A model generated the notes under the pieces. It was not told the origin of the DNA, did no database searches, and worked only from the letters and a program-made list of their open reading frames with translations. From Microtetraspora sp. NBRC 13810 (GTDB lineage: Bacteria; Actinomycetota; Actinomycetes; Streptosporangiales; Streptosporangiaceae): a stretch of DNA of 64,000 bases. A program made the position numbers and the translations under genes. Location: the NCBI RefSeq assembly GCF_030268685.1, contig NZ_BSRQ01000011.1:186001-250000 (forward strand), in the 5' to 3' direction. This document shows, piece by piece, positions 32,551 to 41,513 of the stretch (the stretch's first letter is position 1; the number at the start of each line of letters is the position of its first letter).

Positions 32551-32817
32551 ATGTCCGAGGAAGACAAGCCGGCCCGTCCCGCCGAGGAGATCCTGCTCAC
32601 CCTGGCGGGTGCGGCCGACCTCGTGCTCGACCGGGTGGAGGTGGCCACGCGCCGCCTGCGGGCCACGCTCGGCCGGTCCGACCTGACGGAGCTGTTGAGG
32701 GAGGGGCACGACGATCTGAAGGCCCGGGGGCGGCTGACGCTCGGCCGCCATGTCCCCGAGTCCCATCTGGAGGTGCTGGCCAGGCGTGCCGCCGAGCGCC
32801 GGTCCCGCGATGTATGA
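32551..32817 (+). CDS. Small helical protein of the prenyl-synthase operon
   Basis: An 88-residue charged, helix-rich protein: ILLTLAGAADLVLDRVEVAT, then RRLRATLGRSDLTELLREGH, ending VPESHLEVLARRAAERRSRD. AAGGAGG lies 10-11 bases before the ATG. It overlaps the synthase start by 8 bases, so translation is coupled. I do not know its function; accessory or regulatory subunit is a guess from position. Confidence 0.65.
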   Translation: MSEEDKPARPAEEILLTLAGAADLVLDRVEVATRRLRATLGRSDLTELLREGHDDLKARGRLTLGRHVPESHLEVLARRAAERRSRDV

Positions 32818-33847
32818 CGAGCGCGTCTTCCGCGCCCGGGTCGACGCCGCGCTCGACGCGTTCCTGACCGAGGAGACCGAGCAGGTGGTGGCGTTGCACG
32901 AGGCGCTGGCGCCGGTGGCCGACCAGCTCCGCAGGGCCGTCGCGGGCGGCAAGCGGCTGCGCGCGGCGTTCTGCTACTGGGGCTGGCGGGCCGCCTGGCA
33001 GCCGGACTCCGACGCCGTGATCAGGGCGGCCGCCGCCATGGAGCTGGTGCACGCGGCGGCGCTCGTGCACGACGACATCATCGACGACAGCCCCACCCGC
33101 AGGGGCGAGCCCGCCGCGCACGTCGCGCTCCGGGCGGCGGGCACCGGCCTGCCGCGCGACGACCACGGGACCGCCCTGGCGATCCTGGCCGGCGACATGC
33201 TCATGGCCTGGGCGTCGCATCTCTTCCTCACCTGCGGGCTGCCGCAGGCTTATCTGGGCCGGGCGAGAAACCTGTGGATCAAGCTGGCGAGGGAGCTGGT
33301 GGCCGGCGAGTGCCTGGAGATCCTCAACGGCGGGCGCCCGCAGGTCGGCCGCGCCGTGGAGATCATCCGGCTGAAGACCGCGAAGTACACCGTCGAGCGC
33401 CCCCTGCACCTCGGCGGTCTGCTGGGCGGCGCCCCGCGCGAGACCCTCGCCGCCTTCACCGCGTACGGCGTGCCGCTCGGCGAGGCGTTCCAGCTGCGCG
33501 ACGACCTGCTCGGCGTGTTCGGCGACCCGGCGCGGACCGGCAAGTCCAACCTGGACGACCTGCGCGGCCGCAAGCCGACGGCACTGCTGGCCGCCGCGCT
33601 GGCCGGCGCGGGCGAGACCGACCGCAAAGAGCTGGAGCGGCTGCTGGGCGACCCCGGCCTCGACGCCGGAGACCTGGACGCCATCCAGGGCATCATGCGC
33701 CGCGCCGGAGCCCGTGACCACGTCGAGACCATGATCGAGGAGCGGGCGGCCTCCGCCCTCGGCGCCATCGAGCGGACCCGCATGCCGCCCGACGCCGCCC
33801 GCGCGCTGGCGGACCTCGTGGCGGCGACGACCACCCGTGACTCATGA
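32810..33847 (+). CDS. Trans-isoprenyl diphosphate synthase (polyprenyl synthetase family)
   Basis: A 345-residue all-helical enzyme. The first Asp-rich motif is ALVHDDIIDDSPTRRGEPAA and the second is FQLRDDLLGVFGDPARTGKS; GGKRLRAAFCYWGW is the conserved substrate-binding start. It condenses isopentenyl diphosphate with an allylic diphosphate to make a C15-C25 product; chain length cannot be read safely. An MpaB-type oxygenase follows 22 bases later, which suggests a modified isoprenoid product. Confidence 0.9.
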   Translation: MYDERVFRARVDAALDAFLTEETEQVVALHEALAPVADQLRRAVAGGKRLRAAFCYWGWRAAWQPDSDAVIRAAAAMELVHAAALVHDDIIDDSPTRRGEPAAHVALRAAGTGLPRDDHGTALAILAGDMLMAWASHLFLTCGLPQAYLGRARNLWIKLARELVAGECLEILNGGRPQVGRAVEIIRLKTAKYTVERPLHLGGLLGGAPRETLAAFTAYGVPLGEAFQLRDDLLGVFGDPARTGKSNLDDLRGRKPTALLAAALAGAGETDRKELERLLGDPGLDAGDLDAIQGIMRRAGARDHVETMIEERAASALGAIERTRMPPDAARALADLVAATTTRDS

Positions 33848-33869
33848 CCGACCGGAGGCGATCTCCCCG

Positions 33870-35024
33870 ATGACCTACACGATCGAGTCGATGGACGCGC
33901 TGCGCAGGCAGGGCGACGAGCTGGCCGACGCCACCGTGCGCGAGCTCTTCGAGCACAGCGAGGTGGGCAGGTTCAACACCTTGATGCGCTGGTTCACCGT
34001 GTCCGGCCAGGTCCTGCCCGAAGGGCTGCCCGAGGTGGCCCGCGACTACCTGGAGGCGACCCGGCTGCCGCCCGACTGGGCCGACTGGGGGATCATGGAG
34101 CGGGCCCGCGAGTTCTTCCTGGACAACAACGCCCACATCTCCGCCGCGCTGGCCTTCGCCTCGATGCCGGCGGGCTACGCGGTGCCGCACATGGCCCGGC
34201 TGCTCAGCGCGACGCACGCCCTGGAGTACCCCTCCCGGCGGATGGCGGAGACCGGCCAGTTCACCGTCTACCTGATGCGCCCGGAGGCGTTCCAGGCGGG
34301 CGGCAGGTTCATCCCCGCCGCGCAGAAGGTGCGGTTGCTGCACGCCGCCATCCGTTACCACCTGCGGCAGCAGGGCCGGTGGGACGAGGCCGCGCTCGGC
34401 CGGCCGATCTGCCAGGAGGACATGATCGCCTCGCAGATGGGGTTCTCCCTCTTCGTGCTGGACGCGTTGCACCGGCTGGGCGTGCGGATGTCCCCGGAGG
34501 GCGCCGAGGCTTACTACTACGCCTGGCGGCTGGTGGGCGTCATGCTGGGCTGCGACCCGGCGGCGATCCCGCCGGACCTGTCGGCCGCGAGGGAGTTCAG
34601 CGACCTGTACTGGGTCCGGCACATGGGCCCCTCGGAGGAGGGCGCCCGGCTGACCGGGCAGCTCATCGCGATGTACCAGGAGGTCGTGCCGGGCACCCTC
34701 GTCGACCCGGTGGTGCCGGCGCTGATCCGGTTCCTGGTGGGCGACACGATGGCCGACTGGCTCAAGGTGCCGCGCTCGCCATGGGACTCCGTGGCCGCGC
34801 TGGTGCCCACCCTGCTCGGCGTCCTGGAGCGGATCGAGGACCGCGCGCCGTACGGCGGGCGGCTGCTCGACCTGGTGGGGCAGCTCGCCACGTCCGTGGA
34901 GCTGACCGCGCTCACCCGGGGGCGGGTGATGCACTACACGATCCCGGACGAGCTGAAGCGGGAGTACGGGGTGCGGACGGCCGGGCGGTGGGTCCCGCCG
35001 GCGCCGTCCCGGGCCGCGTTCTGA
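33870..35024 (+). CDS. MpaB/DUF2236-family oxygenase
   Basis: A 384-residue protein related to DUF2236 proteins, which include the rubber oxygenase Lcp and fungal MpaB. Segments seen are EVGRFNTLMRWFTVSGQVLP, ALAFASMPAGYAVPHMARLL, YHLRQQGRWDEAALGRPICQ and LLDLVGQLATSVELTALTRG. The family cleaves or oxidises polyisoprenoid chains, often with a b-type haem. Its place directly after a prenyl synthase suggests it acts on that product. GGAGG precedes ATG 33870. Confidence 0.8.
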   Translation: MTYTIESMDALRRQGDELADATVRELFEHSEVGRFNTLMRWFTVSGQVLPEGLPEVARDYLEATRLPPDWADWGIMERAREFFLDNNAHISAALAFASMPAGYAVPHMARLLSATHALEYPSRRMAETGQFTVYLMRPEAFQAGGRFIPAAQKVRLLHAAIRYHLRQQGRWDEAALGRPICQEDMIASQMGFSLFVLDALHRLGVRMSPEGAEAYYYAWRLVGVMLGCDPAAIPPDLSAAREFSDLYWVRHMGPSEEGARLTGQLIAMYQEVVPGTLVDPVVPALIRFLVGDTMADWLKVPRSPWDSVAALVPTLLGVLERIEDRAPYGGRLLDLVGQLATSVELTALTRGRVMHYTIPDELKREYGVRTAGRWVPPAPSRAAF

Positions 35025-35124
35025 GGGGAGATCGGGTGCCATCCGCCCTTTCGGGGGGTATGTGGTCAATTGGCACTTCGCCCGCAGATCGGCCGCGGCC
35101 GAATCCCGTTCTGGACGGAGCCAG

Positions 35125-36273
35125 ATGCGAGACACCGATCCCGACGAGCGCGACGGAGACGCCTCCGGCACCTCCCTGACCTTCGGCATCGAGGAGGAGT
35201 TCCTGATCGTGGACGCGCGGGACGGCCGTCCCGCGCCGGTCAACGCCCGGCTGACGGAGGCGCTCGGCGAGGGGGCGGGAGGCGCCGCCGAGTACACGGT
35301 GGAGCTGCTGGCCACCATGATGGAGTCCGCGGCCGGGGTCTTCACCCGGCTGGAGGAGCTGCGCGCCTTCCTGGCCGGTGACCGGAAACGGCTGGCGCGC
35401 GCCGCGGCCGACCTCGGGGTCCGCCTGGTCGCGACCGGCACCCCGGTCATCGGCCCGCGCGCGCCGCGAGTCGTGTCCGACAAACGCCGCTACCAGGACA
35501 TGCGCTCGCTCTACGGCTTCCTGGTCTCCCAGCAGGAGACGTGCGGCTGCCACGTGCACGTGGGGGTGCCCGACCGGGAGACCGCGGTCGGCGTGGTCAA
35601 CTGGCTGCGCCCGTGGCTGCCGACCCTGCTCGCGCTGTCGGCCAACTCCCCCTTCTGCGACGGCGTCGACACCGGGTACGCGAGCTGGCGGACCGTCGCC
35701 CTGTCCCGCTGGCCGGCCACCGCCGTTCCGCCGTACTTCGCCTCCGCCGCGCACTACGACGAGGTGACCGAGACGCTGCACCGGGCCGGCGTGCTGATGC
35801 GGCCGTTGAACCCTTACTGGCTGGCCAGGCCCTCGGGCCGGTTCCCCACCGTGGAGGTCCGGGCGGCCGACGTGGCGGCCACCGTGGACGAGGCCGTGCT
35901 CCAGGCGGCGGTCACCCGCGGCCTGGTCCGTACGGCGGGCGCCGAGCTGGCGGGCGGCGCCCGGGCCCCGGAGGTGGACGGCGGGCTGCTGGAGGCCGCC
36001 CTGTGGACCGCCGCGCGCTACGGGCTGGCCGGTCCCGGCGTGCATCCGATGACCGGCCGCCAGGTGCCGGCCGCCGAGCTGGCTCAGGAGATGCTGGACC
36101 GGATCCGGCCGGCGCTGCGCGAGCTGGGCGACGAGGAGGAGGTGGACCGGCTCGCCGCCGCGGTGTTCCGCACCGGCACCGGCGCCGACCGGCAGCGGGC
36201 GTCGCTGCGCGGAGCGGAGGTGACCGCCGCGGCCGGCGACCTGCTCGACGAGTTCGACATCGGCAGGACGTGA
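35125..36273 (+). CDS. YbdK-family carboxylate-amine ligase (GCS2-like)
   Basis: A 382-residue ATP-grasp-like glutamate-cysteine ligase type 2: LTFGIEEEFLIVDARDG (metal/ATP glutamates), RRYQDMRSLYGFLVSQQETC, GCHVHVGVPDRETAVGVVNW and the FPTVEVRAADVAATVDEAVL motif. It joins an amine to a carboxylate, in some members making gamma-glutamyl-cysteine. Mycothiol-producing actinomycetes do not need glutathione, so the natural substrate may differ. CGGAG precedes ATG 35125. It probably shares the operon with the oxygenase, with a 100-base gap. Confidence 0.85.
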   Translation: MRDTDPDERDGDASGTSLTFGIEEEFLIVDARDGRPAPVNARLTEALGEGAGGAAEYTVELLATMMESAAGVFTRLEELRAFLAGDRKRLARAAADLGVRLVATGTPVIGPRAPRVVSDKRRYQDMRSLYGFLVSQQETCGCHVHVGVPDRETAVGVVNWLRPWLPTLLALSANSPFCDGVDTGYASWRTVALSRWPATAVPPYFASAAHYDEVTETLHRAGVLMRPLNPYWLARPSGRFPTVEVRAADVAATVDEAVLQAAVTRGLVRTAGAELAGGARAPEVDGGLLEAALWTAARYGLAGPGVHPMTGRQVPAAELAQEMLDRIRPALRELGDEEEVDRLAAAVFRTGTGADRQRASLRGAEVTAAAGDLLDEFDIGRT

Positions 36274-36283
36274 GCCGCCCGCC

Positions 36284-37345
36284 TCAGGGGTTCTCCTTGA
36301 GCGTGAGGGCGTAGTAGTCGACGTGGTAGCCGTCCACGCTCTGCGCGTGGTCGAACAGGGAGAGCCCGTACGGCGACTCGATGCCGAGCAGCCGGGCGGT
36401 GTCCACCAGCATGCGGGCCAGGTCGTGGCCCGGCACTTCGCCCGGCCCGTAGGAGGCCGAGTGGTAGCCGTCGCCCCCGTGGTCGTGGGTTGCCGGGACG
36501 TCCGACCCGCTGGTCCAGCCGAGCGGGCCGAGCCGGTCGTGCGGCAGCGCGAAGTCGCCCTCATCGAAGATCGCCAGCTCCAGCATGCCGTCACAGGCGA
36601 TGCTGAACACCCCGGGGCCGTAGGTCCCCGGGATGCGGCCGTGCAGGCCGAGGGTCAGATCGATGCCCAGCGCCCTGGTCTCGGCGGGGAGCGTGGTCAG
36701 CATCGAGCCGAGGGAGGCGGCGAAGACGTCCCAGTCGTCGGTACGCCACATGCCGGGGATCCCCAGGCCGGCGTTGGCCGGGTCGCGCCGGGTGCCGAAG
36801 AAGCCGCCGAGCTCGTGCGGGTTGCCCTGCGCCTGCCGCCAGTGCCAGAACTCCACCGGGTCGTTGGGGTGCAGCACCAGCTCGGGGCCGTCCTCCGCGG
36901 CGTGCAGTTCGAGCGAGTCGTGCTCGCCCCGCCAGCGCCGGAACGGGCTCCCCCAACCGGCCGGCGAGTCGTAGAACGGGCCGGGGAAACCGGTGACGCC
37001 CATGATCGGCGAGGGGCCGAAGAGCCCGGTGAGCACGTCGGCCGCCCGGCGGAACGCGTCGGCCTTCGCCGCCGGGCCGCCCTCGGACACCTCGACCGGC
37101 ACGTACAGGCCGACGTGGTCGCGGCCGTCCGCGTAGTCCTCCTCGTATTTCCCCACCCGGCGCACCCGGGCGTCGCCGGCGGCGAGGCCGGTGCGCAGCA
37201 CGGGGCCGCTCCCGGTGTCGTGCCACTCCCAGCCCAGCCCGGCGGCCAGTTCGCGCAGCCCGCTCTCGCGCCACCCGCCGGGGTCGGCGGCCCGCAGCCG
37301 GGTGGCCAGTCCGGCGAGTTCGTCGTCGGTCAGCCTCGACGCCAT
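36284..37345 (-). CDS. Hypothetical actinomycete protein, 353 residues
   Basis: It begins MASRLTDDELAGLATRLRAA, then LAAGLGWEWHDTGSGPVLRT. The middle has KYEEDYADGRDHVGLYVPVE, then RGEHDSLELHAAEDGPELVL. The end is GYHSASYGPGEVPGHDLARM, then DGYHVDYYALTLKENP. There is no signal peptide or membrane helix. The composition (Trp, Asp, Gly rich) resembles SMI1/immunity-type proteins, but I see no diagnostic motif. GAGGGAG lies 7 bases before ATG 37345. It is convergent with the YbdK gene, 10 bases apart. Confidence 0.7.
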   Translation of the reverse strand: MASRLTDDELAGLATRLRAADPGGWRESGLRELAAGLGWEWHDTGSGPVLRTGLAAGDARVRRVGKYEEDYADGRDHVGLYVPVEVSEGGPAAKADAFRRAADVLTGLFGPSPIMGVTGFPGPFYDSPAGWGSPFRRWRGEHDSLELHAAEDGPELVLHPNDPVEFWHWRQAQGNPHELGGFFGTRRDPANAGLGIPGMWRTDDWDVFAASLGSMLTTLPAETRALGIDLTLGLHGRIPGTYGPGVFSIACDGMLELAIFDEGDFALPHDRLGPLGWTSGSDVPATHDHGGDGYHSASYGPGEVPGHDLARMLVDTARLLGIESPYGLSLFDHAQSVDGYHVDYYALTLKENP

Positions 37346-37504
37346 CCGGTCACTCCCTCGATCGTTTCGTGACGGAAGAGGACCATACCGCCGTCCGCGA
37401 CCTCCGAGCAGCGACCTTCGACGCCGTTCCGCCGACCTGCGGCGCAGGCGTCCGGCGTGGATCGCCGACCTGCAGCGCAGGCGTCCGGTGTGGATAATCG
37501 TCGC

Positions 37505-38308
37505 GTGGATCACGGACCCTCCAGGCGTCGGTTTCTCCAGCTCGGCGCGGTCGCCACGGCCGGGGCGCTGGGAGCGGTGACCCCGGCCACGGCCGCGCAC
37601 ACGCCGGACACCTCCTTCGAGCTGCTGCGGCGCCGGTGGCGGGACGTGAGCGCCGGGTCCGGGTTCGATCCGGCGGCGGAGCCGTACCGGGGGCGGCTGG
37701 CGCGGCTGGGGGTCCGGGCGGCCGGTTACCGGGACGCGATGGCGCCGGCGGCCGGGTCCCTGTGGCCGGACCAGCCGTTTCCCTCGTTCGTCGGCACGCC
37801 GACGCGGTTGCAGGCGATGGCGCGCGCCTACGTGCTGCCGGGCACCGGCCTGACCGGGGACGCGGAGCTCGCGCGGAGCGTGGCGACCGGCGTCGACCAC
37901 CACCATGAGCGCGCGGGCGGTGCACCGCAGGCCCGGCTGGTGCGCCGCGCTGAGCATGGCGTCCGACCGGGTCGGCCACTACGAGCACGGCAACGGTGAG
38001 AACCTGCGCGGCTGGCACACCGGCTCGGGAATGCTCTACTGGTGGGCCCGGGACCACGGCGACCAGTACTCCGACGCCTTCTGGCCGACCGTGGACCCCT
38101 ACCGGCTGCCCGGCACCACCGTCTCCACCCGGCGGCTGCCCGACGGCGCCGGCGAGGCGTGGGGCGCCGCCCGGTGGCCGCCGTCGTCGAGGGCCACCCG
38201 CTGCTCACCGGGGCCGCGACCGGCGCCGCGCTCACCCTCGCCTTCGGCCGCCTCGCCGGCCAGGAGGGCGACTCGAAGACGGTCACCGTACGGCTGCCGC
38301 CTCGATAG
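37505..38308 (+). pseudogene. Decayed secreted polysaccharide lyase family 8 (hyaluronate/xanthan lyase)
   Basis: GTG 37505 starts a Tat signal (SRRRFLQLGAVATAGALG) and a PL8-like N-terminal helix region to about 37900. The frame then breaks. Near 37950 another frame carries VGHYEHGNGENLRGWHTGSG, then MLYWWARDHGDQYSDAFWPT, then VDPYRLPGTTV, the conserved catalytic Tyr/Asn region of PL8. A third frame from about 38180 carries VVEGHPLLTGAATGAALTLA and the tail DSKTVTVRLPPR. Full PL8 enzymes are about 750-800 residues; most of the body is missing. Two frame changes and large deletions make this a clear pseudogene. Confidence 0.8.
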
Positions 38309-38325
38309 CGGGCGCCGCCGGTCGC

Positions 38326-39075
38326 TCAGGGCAGCGCGAGAGCCCGGTCGATGCCGTCGAGCATGAAGGCGCGGGCCAGACCGGCCCTGCGCAGCCGCCA
38401 GGCCGGCGACAGGGCGCGCGGCGTGCCGTACCTGCGGTCGTGGATGTCGCTGACCATCTCGGCCGGGGCGCCGAGCTTGAGCAGCACCGGGAACGCCTCC
38501 CGCTTGGAGATCATCCCGCCGCCCTGGAGGGTCACCGTGGCGCGGGCCAGGCTGAGCGGGCCGGCGTCCACCCACATGTCGCGCAGCCAGAGCCGCCGCC
38601 TGCCCGCGACCCTGCGCCAGTAGCCGTCCAGCTCGGTGCGGATGAAACGGGTGAGCTCCTGGTCGCTCACCGCCGGGACCAGGCCGGTGGGCGGCGGGCC
38701 GATCAGGGCCACCCCGTCGGTGAGCAGCTCGCGGCGGATGACCGGGGACACCGTGCGGTCGAACAGCTCCTCGAAGGCCCAGGTGGGGTGTTCGACGCCG
38801 ACGTCGGCCAGGCGGTCGCGGTTCAGGTAGGAGCAGTGCAGCTTGGCGGCGACCGGGAAGTCGGCGGCCAGCGCCTCGTGGACGCGGCGGATCTCCCTGC
38901 GCCGCACGGCGTCCACCTCGCCCGCCACGACCGCCAGCAGGTCGAAGTCGCTGCGGCCGAGCTGGAAGTCGCCGGTCGCGAGTGAACCGTGCACCCAGAC
39001 GGCGATCACCGGAACCGCCCTGGCGATGTCGATCACGAACCGTTCGACGAGCGCACCCGCCACATCATGCGACAT
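38326..39075 (-). CDS. Nucleotidyltransferase-domain protein (AadA-like)
   Basis: A 249-residue protein with the nucleotidyltransferase signature VWVHGSLATGDFQLGRSDFD, then LLAVV (GS-x9-D-x-D), followed by a helical C-terminal domain with RRLWLRDMWVDAGPLSLARA. It resembles ANT(3'')/DUF4111-type enzymes that adenylate aminoglycosides, but its substrate is not known. ATG 39075 gives the usual start just ahead of the HGS motif region. It is divergent from the lipase. Confidence 0.78.
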   Translation of the reverse strand: MSHDVAGALVERFVIDIARAVPVIAVWVHGSLATGDFQLGRSDFDLLAVVAGEVDAVRRREIRRVHEALAADFPVAAKLHCSYLNRDRLADVGVEHPTWAFEELFDRTVSPVIRRELLTDGVALIGPPPTGLVPAVSDQELTRFIRTELDGYWRRVAGRRRLWLRDMWVDAGPLSLARATVTLQGGGMISKREAFPVLLKLGAPAEMVSDIHDRRYGTPRALSPAWRLRRAGLARAFMLDGIDRALALP

Positions 39076-39130
39076 GGTGACGACTATCGCACGGTCCCAG
39101 ACCAGGCGGCGATAGCGGCGCACTCCGCTC

Positions 39131-39158
39131 TTGACACCCGGTTACCCACGGGTAAACA
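39131..39158 (+). promoter_or_regulatory. Promoter of the secreted lipase
   Basis: TTGACA (39131-39136) and TAAACA (39153-39158) are spaced by 16 bases. An inverted repeat CCCG/CGGG occupies the two ends of the spacer (39137-39140 and 39149-39152), a possible operator. Confidence 0.55.
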
Positions 39159-39210
39159 TCGGCTCACGGCGCCGTCCCTCTTCGACAACTTCCCCCGGAG
39201 GACGGGTCAC

Positions 39211-40374
39211 ATGGGCTTTCGTGTGCGCGTGAGCATGGCCTTCACCTCGATCGCGATCCTGGTCCTGTCCGCACTCGGGCTCGTCGCCCCGACGGCGGCG
39301 ACCGCGGCGATGGCGGGCGACGTGCTCGCCGCCCAGCGGGTCACCGTCTACCTGGTGCCGGGGCAGTTGCTCAAGGTCCCGGTGAACGCGTGGAAGATCC
39401 TTTATCACTCCACGTCCGCGACCGGCACCGCCAACCAGGTCTCCGGGCTCCTGCTGGTGCCGAAGGCGGGCTACTCCGGGACCCGGCCGATCATCGGTTA
39501 CGCGATCGGCACCCACGGTCTCGGCGACCAGTGCGCGCCGTCCAACCAGATGCAGGCGGGCACCGATCCCGAACTCGCGCTGGTGAGCCTGCTCCTCGCC
39601 CGCGGCTGGGCGGTGGCGGTCACCGACTACGAAGGGCTGGGCACACCGGGCGACCACACCTACATGGCCGGCGTCTCCCAGGGCCGGGCCGTGCTCGACT
39701 CGATCCGCGCCGCCGCCCGGGTGCCCGGTTCCGGGCTGTCCGCCGGGGCGCCGGTCGGCATCGTGGGCTACTCCCAGGGCGGTTCCTCGGCGGCGTGGGC
39801 GGCGCAGCTCCAGCCGGCGTACGCCCCCGACCTGAAGCTGCGCGGCGTGGCGGCCGGCGGGGTCCCGGCCGACCTGCGCCAGGTCGCCGAGAACGTGGAC
39901 GGCACGGACAACTTCGGCCTCGCCGCGGCGGCCGGCATCGGGCTCGACGCCGCCTACCCCGAGCTCCGGCTGGACGACTACCTGACCCCGGAGGCCACCG
40001 AGCTCTTCGACGACGTCAGGGACGACTGCCTGAGCGCCATCAACGAGAAGACGGCCGGCCGCCGGCTCGCCGACCTGACCACCGCGAACGTGCTCGCGCT
40101 GCCCGCCTGGCAGGCCCGGCTGGCCGAGACCCGGATCGGCGGCATCGCGCCCAGGGCGCCGATCTACCTGTTCCACGCCAAGGGCGACGAGATCATCCCG
40201 GCCTCGGTCGGCGACACGCTGCGCCGCGAGTGGTGCGCGCAGGGCGCCCGGGTCCTGTGGACGAAGCTGCCCGCTCCCAGCCACGTACTCGGCGCGGTCG
40301 GCGGCACCCCGCTGGCCGTCCAGTGGCTCGCCCACCGCTTCGCCGGTCTCCCGACGCTGAGCAACTGCCCCTGA
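39211..40374 (+). CDS. Secreted lipase (secretory lipase/LIP-type alpha-beta hydrolase)
   Basis: A 387-residue enzyme with a signal peptide (MGFRVRVSMAFTSIAILVLS, cleavage near ATAAMA). The nucleophile elbow is GIVGYSQGGSSAAWAAQL (GYSQG). DEIIPASVGD provides the acid and APSHVLG the His. Other features, such as YAIGTHGLGDQCAPSNQ and AVTDYEGLGTPG, fit the triacylglycerol lipase/secretory lipase family of actinomycetes. It hydrolyses ester lipids outside the cell. GGAGG precedes ATG 39211. A strong terminator follows. Confidence 0.9.
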   Translation: MGFRVRVSMAFTSIAILVLSALGLVAPTAATAAMAGDVLAAQRVTVYLVPGQLLKVPVNAWKILYHSTSATGTANQVSGLLLVPKAGYSGTRPIIGYAIGTHGLGDQCAPSNQMQAGTDPELALVSLLLARGWAVAVTDYEGLGTPGDHTYMAGVSQGRAVLDSIRAAARVPGSGLSAGAPVGIVGYSQGGSSAAWAAQLQPAYAPDLKLRGVAAGGVPADLRQVAENVDGTDNFGLAAAAGIGLDAAYPELRLDDYLTPEATELFDDVRDDCLSAINEKTAGRRLADLTTANVLALPAWQARLAETRIGGIAPRAPIYLFHAKGDEIIPASVGDTLRREWCAQGARVLWTKLPAPSHVLGAVGGTPLAVQWLAHRFAGLPTLSNCP

Positions 40375-40385
40375 CCCGGCGCCCC

Positions 40386-40410
40386 CGGCCCCCGCGCTCG
40401 GCGGGGGCCG
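40386..40410 (+). terminator. Intrinsic terminator after the lipase gene
   Basis: CGGCCCCCGC (40386-40395) and GCGGGGGCCG (40401-40410) form a perfect 10-bp stem with a 5-base loop, 11 bases after the lipase stop. Confidence 0.8.
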
Positions 40411-40478
40411 GAGCCACAGGCCAGCACGTCACGCCACCTAAGACGCTAAATCCGCTTAAGTCGTGACAGGATCGGACA

Positions 40479-41513
40479 ATGCGCTACATCGTGATCGGGG
40501 CCGGGGCGATCGGCGGGACCATCGGCGGGCGGCTGTTCGAGAGCGGGCACGAGGTCGTCCTCGTCGCGCGCGGCGCCCACCACGACGCCATGCGGGCGGA
40601 CGGGCTACGGCTGACGACACCCGAGGGGACGGTCACCCTCCCGGTCCCCGTGGCGCGCGGGCCGCAGGACGTGACCCTGCGCGGCGACGACGTGCTGGTG
40701 CTGGCCGTCAAGACGCAGGACTCGCTCGCCCTGCTCGACGAGTGGGCGCGGGCCCCGGTCGCGGACGGCGAGGGCGGCACCGCCGGCGAGCGCCTGCCGC
40801 TGGTCTGCGCGCAGAACGCCGTCGAGAACGAACGCCTAGCCCTGCGCAGGTTCGCCCGGGTGTACGGCATGTGCCTCTGGCTTCCCGCCACCCACCTCGA
40901 CCCCGGCCACGTGATCGCGTACGGCACGCCGAAGTCCGGCATGCTGCACCTCGGCCGCTACCCGGGCGGCGCGGACGAGGTCGCCGGGCAGTTCGCGGCC
41001 GACCTGGACAAGAGCTCCTTCGCCGCCTTCGCCGTGCCCGACGTGATGCGCTGGAAGTACGCCAAACTGCTGGGCAACCTGGGCAACGCGGTGGACGCGC
41101 TGTGCGGCCGGGTGCCCGGCATCGACAAGCTCGTCGAGCGGGTGGCCGCCGAGGGCAGGGCCGTGCTCGACGCGGCCGGCATCCCCTACGCCACCGCCGA
41201 GGAGGAACGCGCCAGGCGCGGCGACCTGGTGGGATACGGCCGGGTGGAGGGGGCGGCCCGGTCCGGCGGCTCCTCCTGGCAGAGCCTCGCCAAGGGCAGC
41301 GGCTCCATCGAGGCCGACTACCTCAACGGCGAGATCGTCCTGCTCGGCCGCCTGCACGGGGTGCCCGCCCCGGCCAACGAGGTGCTGCGCCGCCTCGCCG
41401 GGCAGTACGCCAGGGAGCACCGGCCGCCCGGCTCGCTCACCCCCGACGAGCTCACCCGGCTCGTCGAGGACGACCTCAGCCGCACCCTTCGAACTGGGGG
41501 ACTGTCAGGGTGA
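40479..41513 (+). CDS. Ketopantoate reductase-family protein (ApbA/PanE-like)
   Basis: A 344-residue protein with the NADP-binding start MRYIVIGAGAIGGTIGGRLF, the conserved AVKTQD and CAQNAVENE (N-E) segments, and the catalytic Lys in DVMRWKYAKLLGNLGNAV. The C-terminal ApbA_C helices are present. The family reduces 2-ketopantoate in CoA synthesis, but many actinomycete paralogues act on other 2-keto acids, so the gene name is not assigned. Its last 38 bases overlap the convergent glnH-like gene. Confidence 0.82.
   Translation: MRYIVIGAGAIGGTIGGRLFESGHEVVLVARGAHHDAMRADGLRLTTPEGTVTLPVPVARGPQDVTLRGDDVLVLAVKTQDSLALLDEWARAPVADGEGGTAGERLPLVCAQNAVENERLALRRFARVYGMCLWLPATHLDPGHVIAYGTPKSGMLHLGRYPGGADEVAGQFAADLDKSSFAAFAVPDVMRWKYAKLLGNLGNAVDALCGRVPGIDKLVERVAAEGRAVLDAAGIPYATAEEERARRGDLVGYGRVEGAARSGGSSWQSLAKGSGSIEADYLNGEIVLLGRLHGVPAPANEVLRRLAGQYAREHRPPGSLTPDELTRLVEDDLSRTLRTGGLSG

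Noticed and set aside
40428-40467. GTCACG/CGTGAC inverted repeat before the ketopantoate-reductase-like gene as an operator
   Set aside because: Arms are only 6 bases and 28 bases apart; this can occur by chance.
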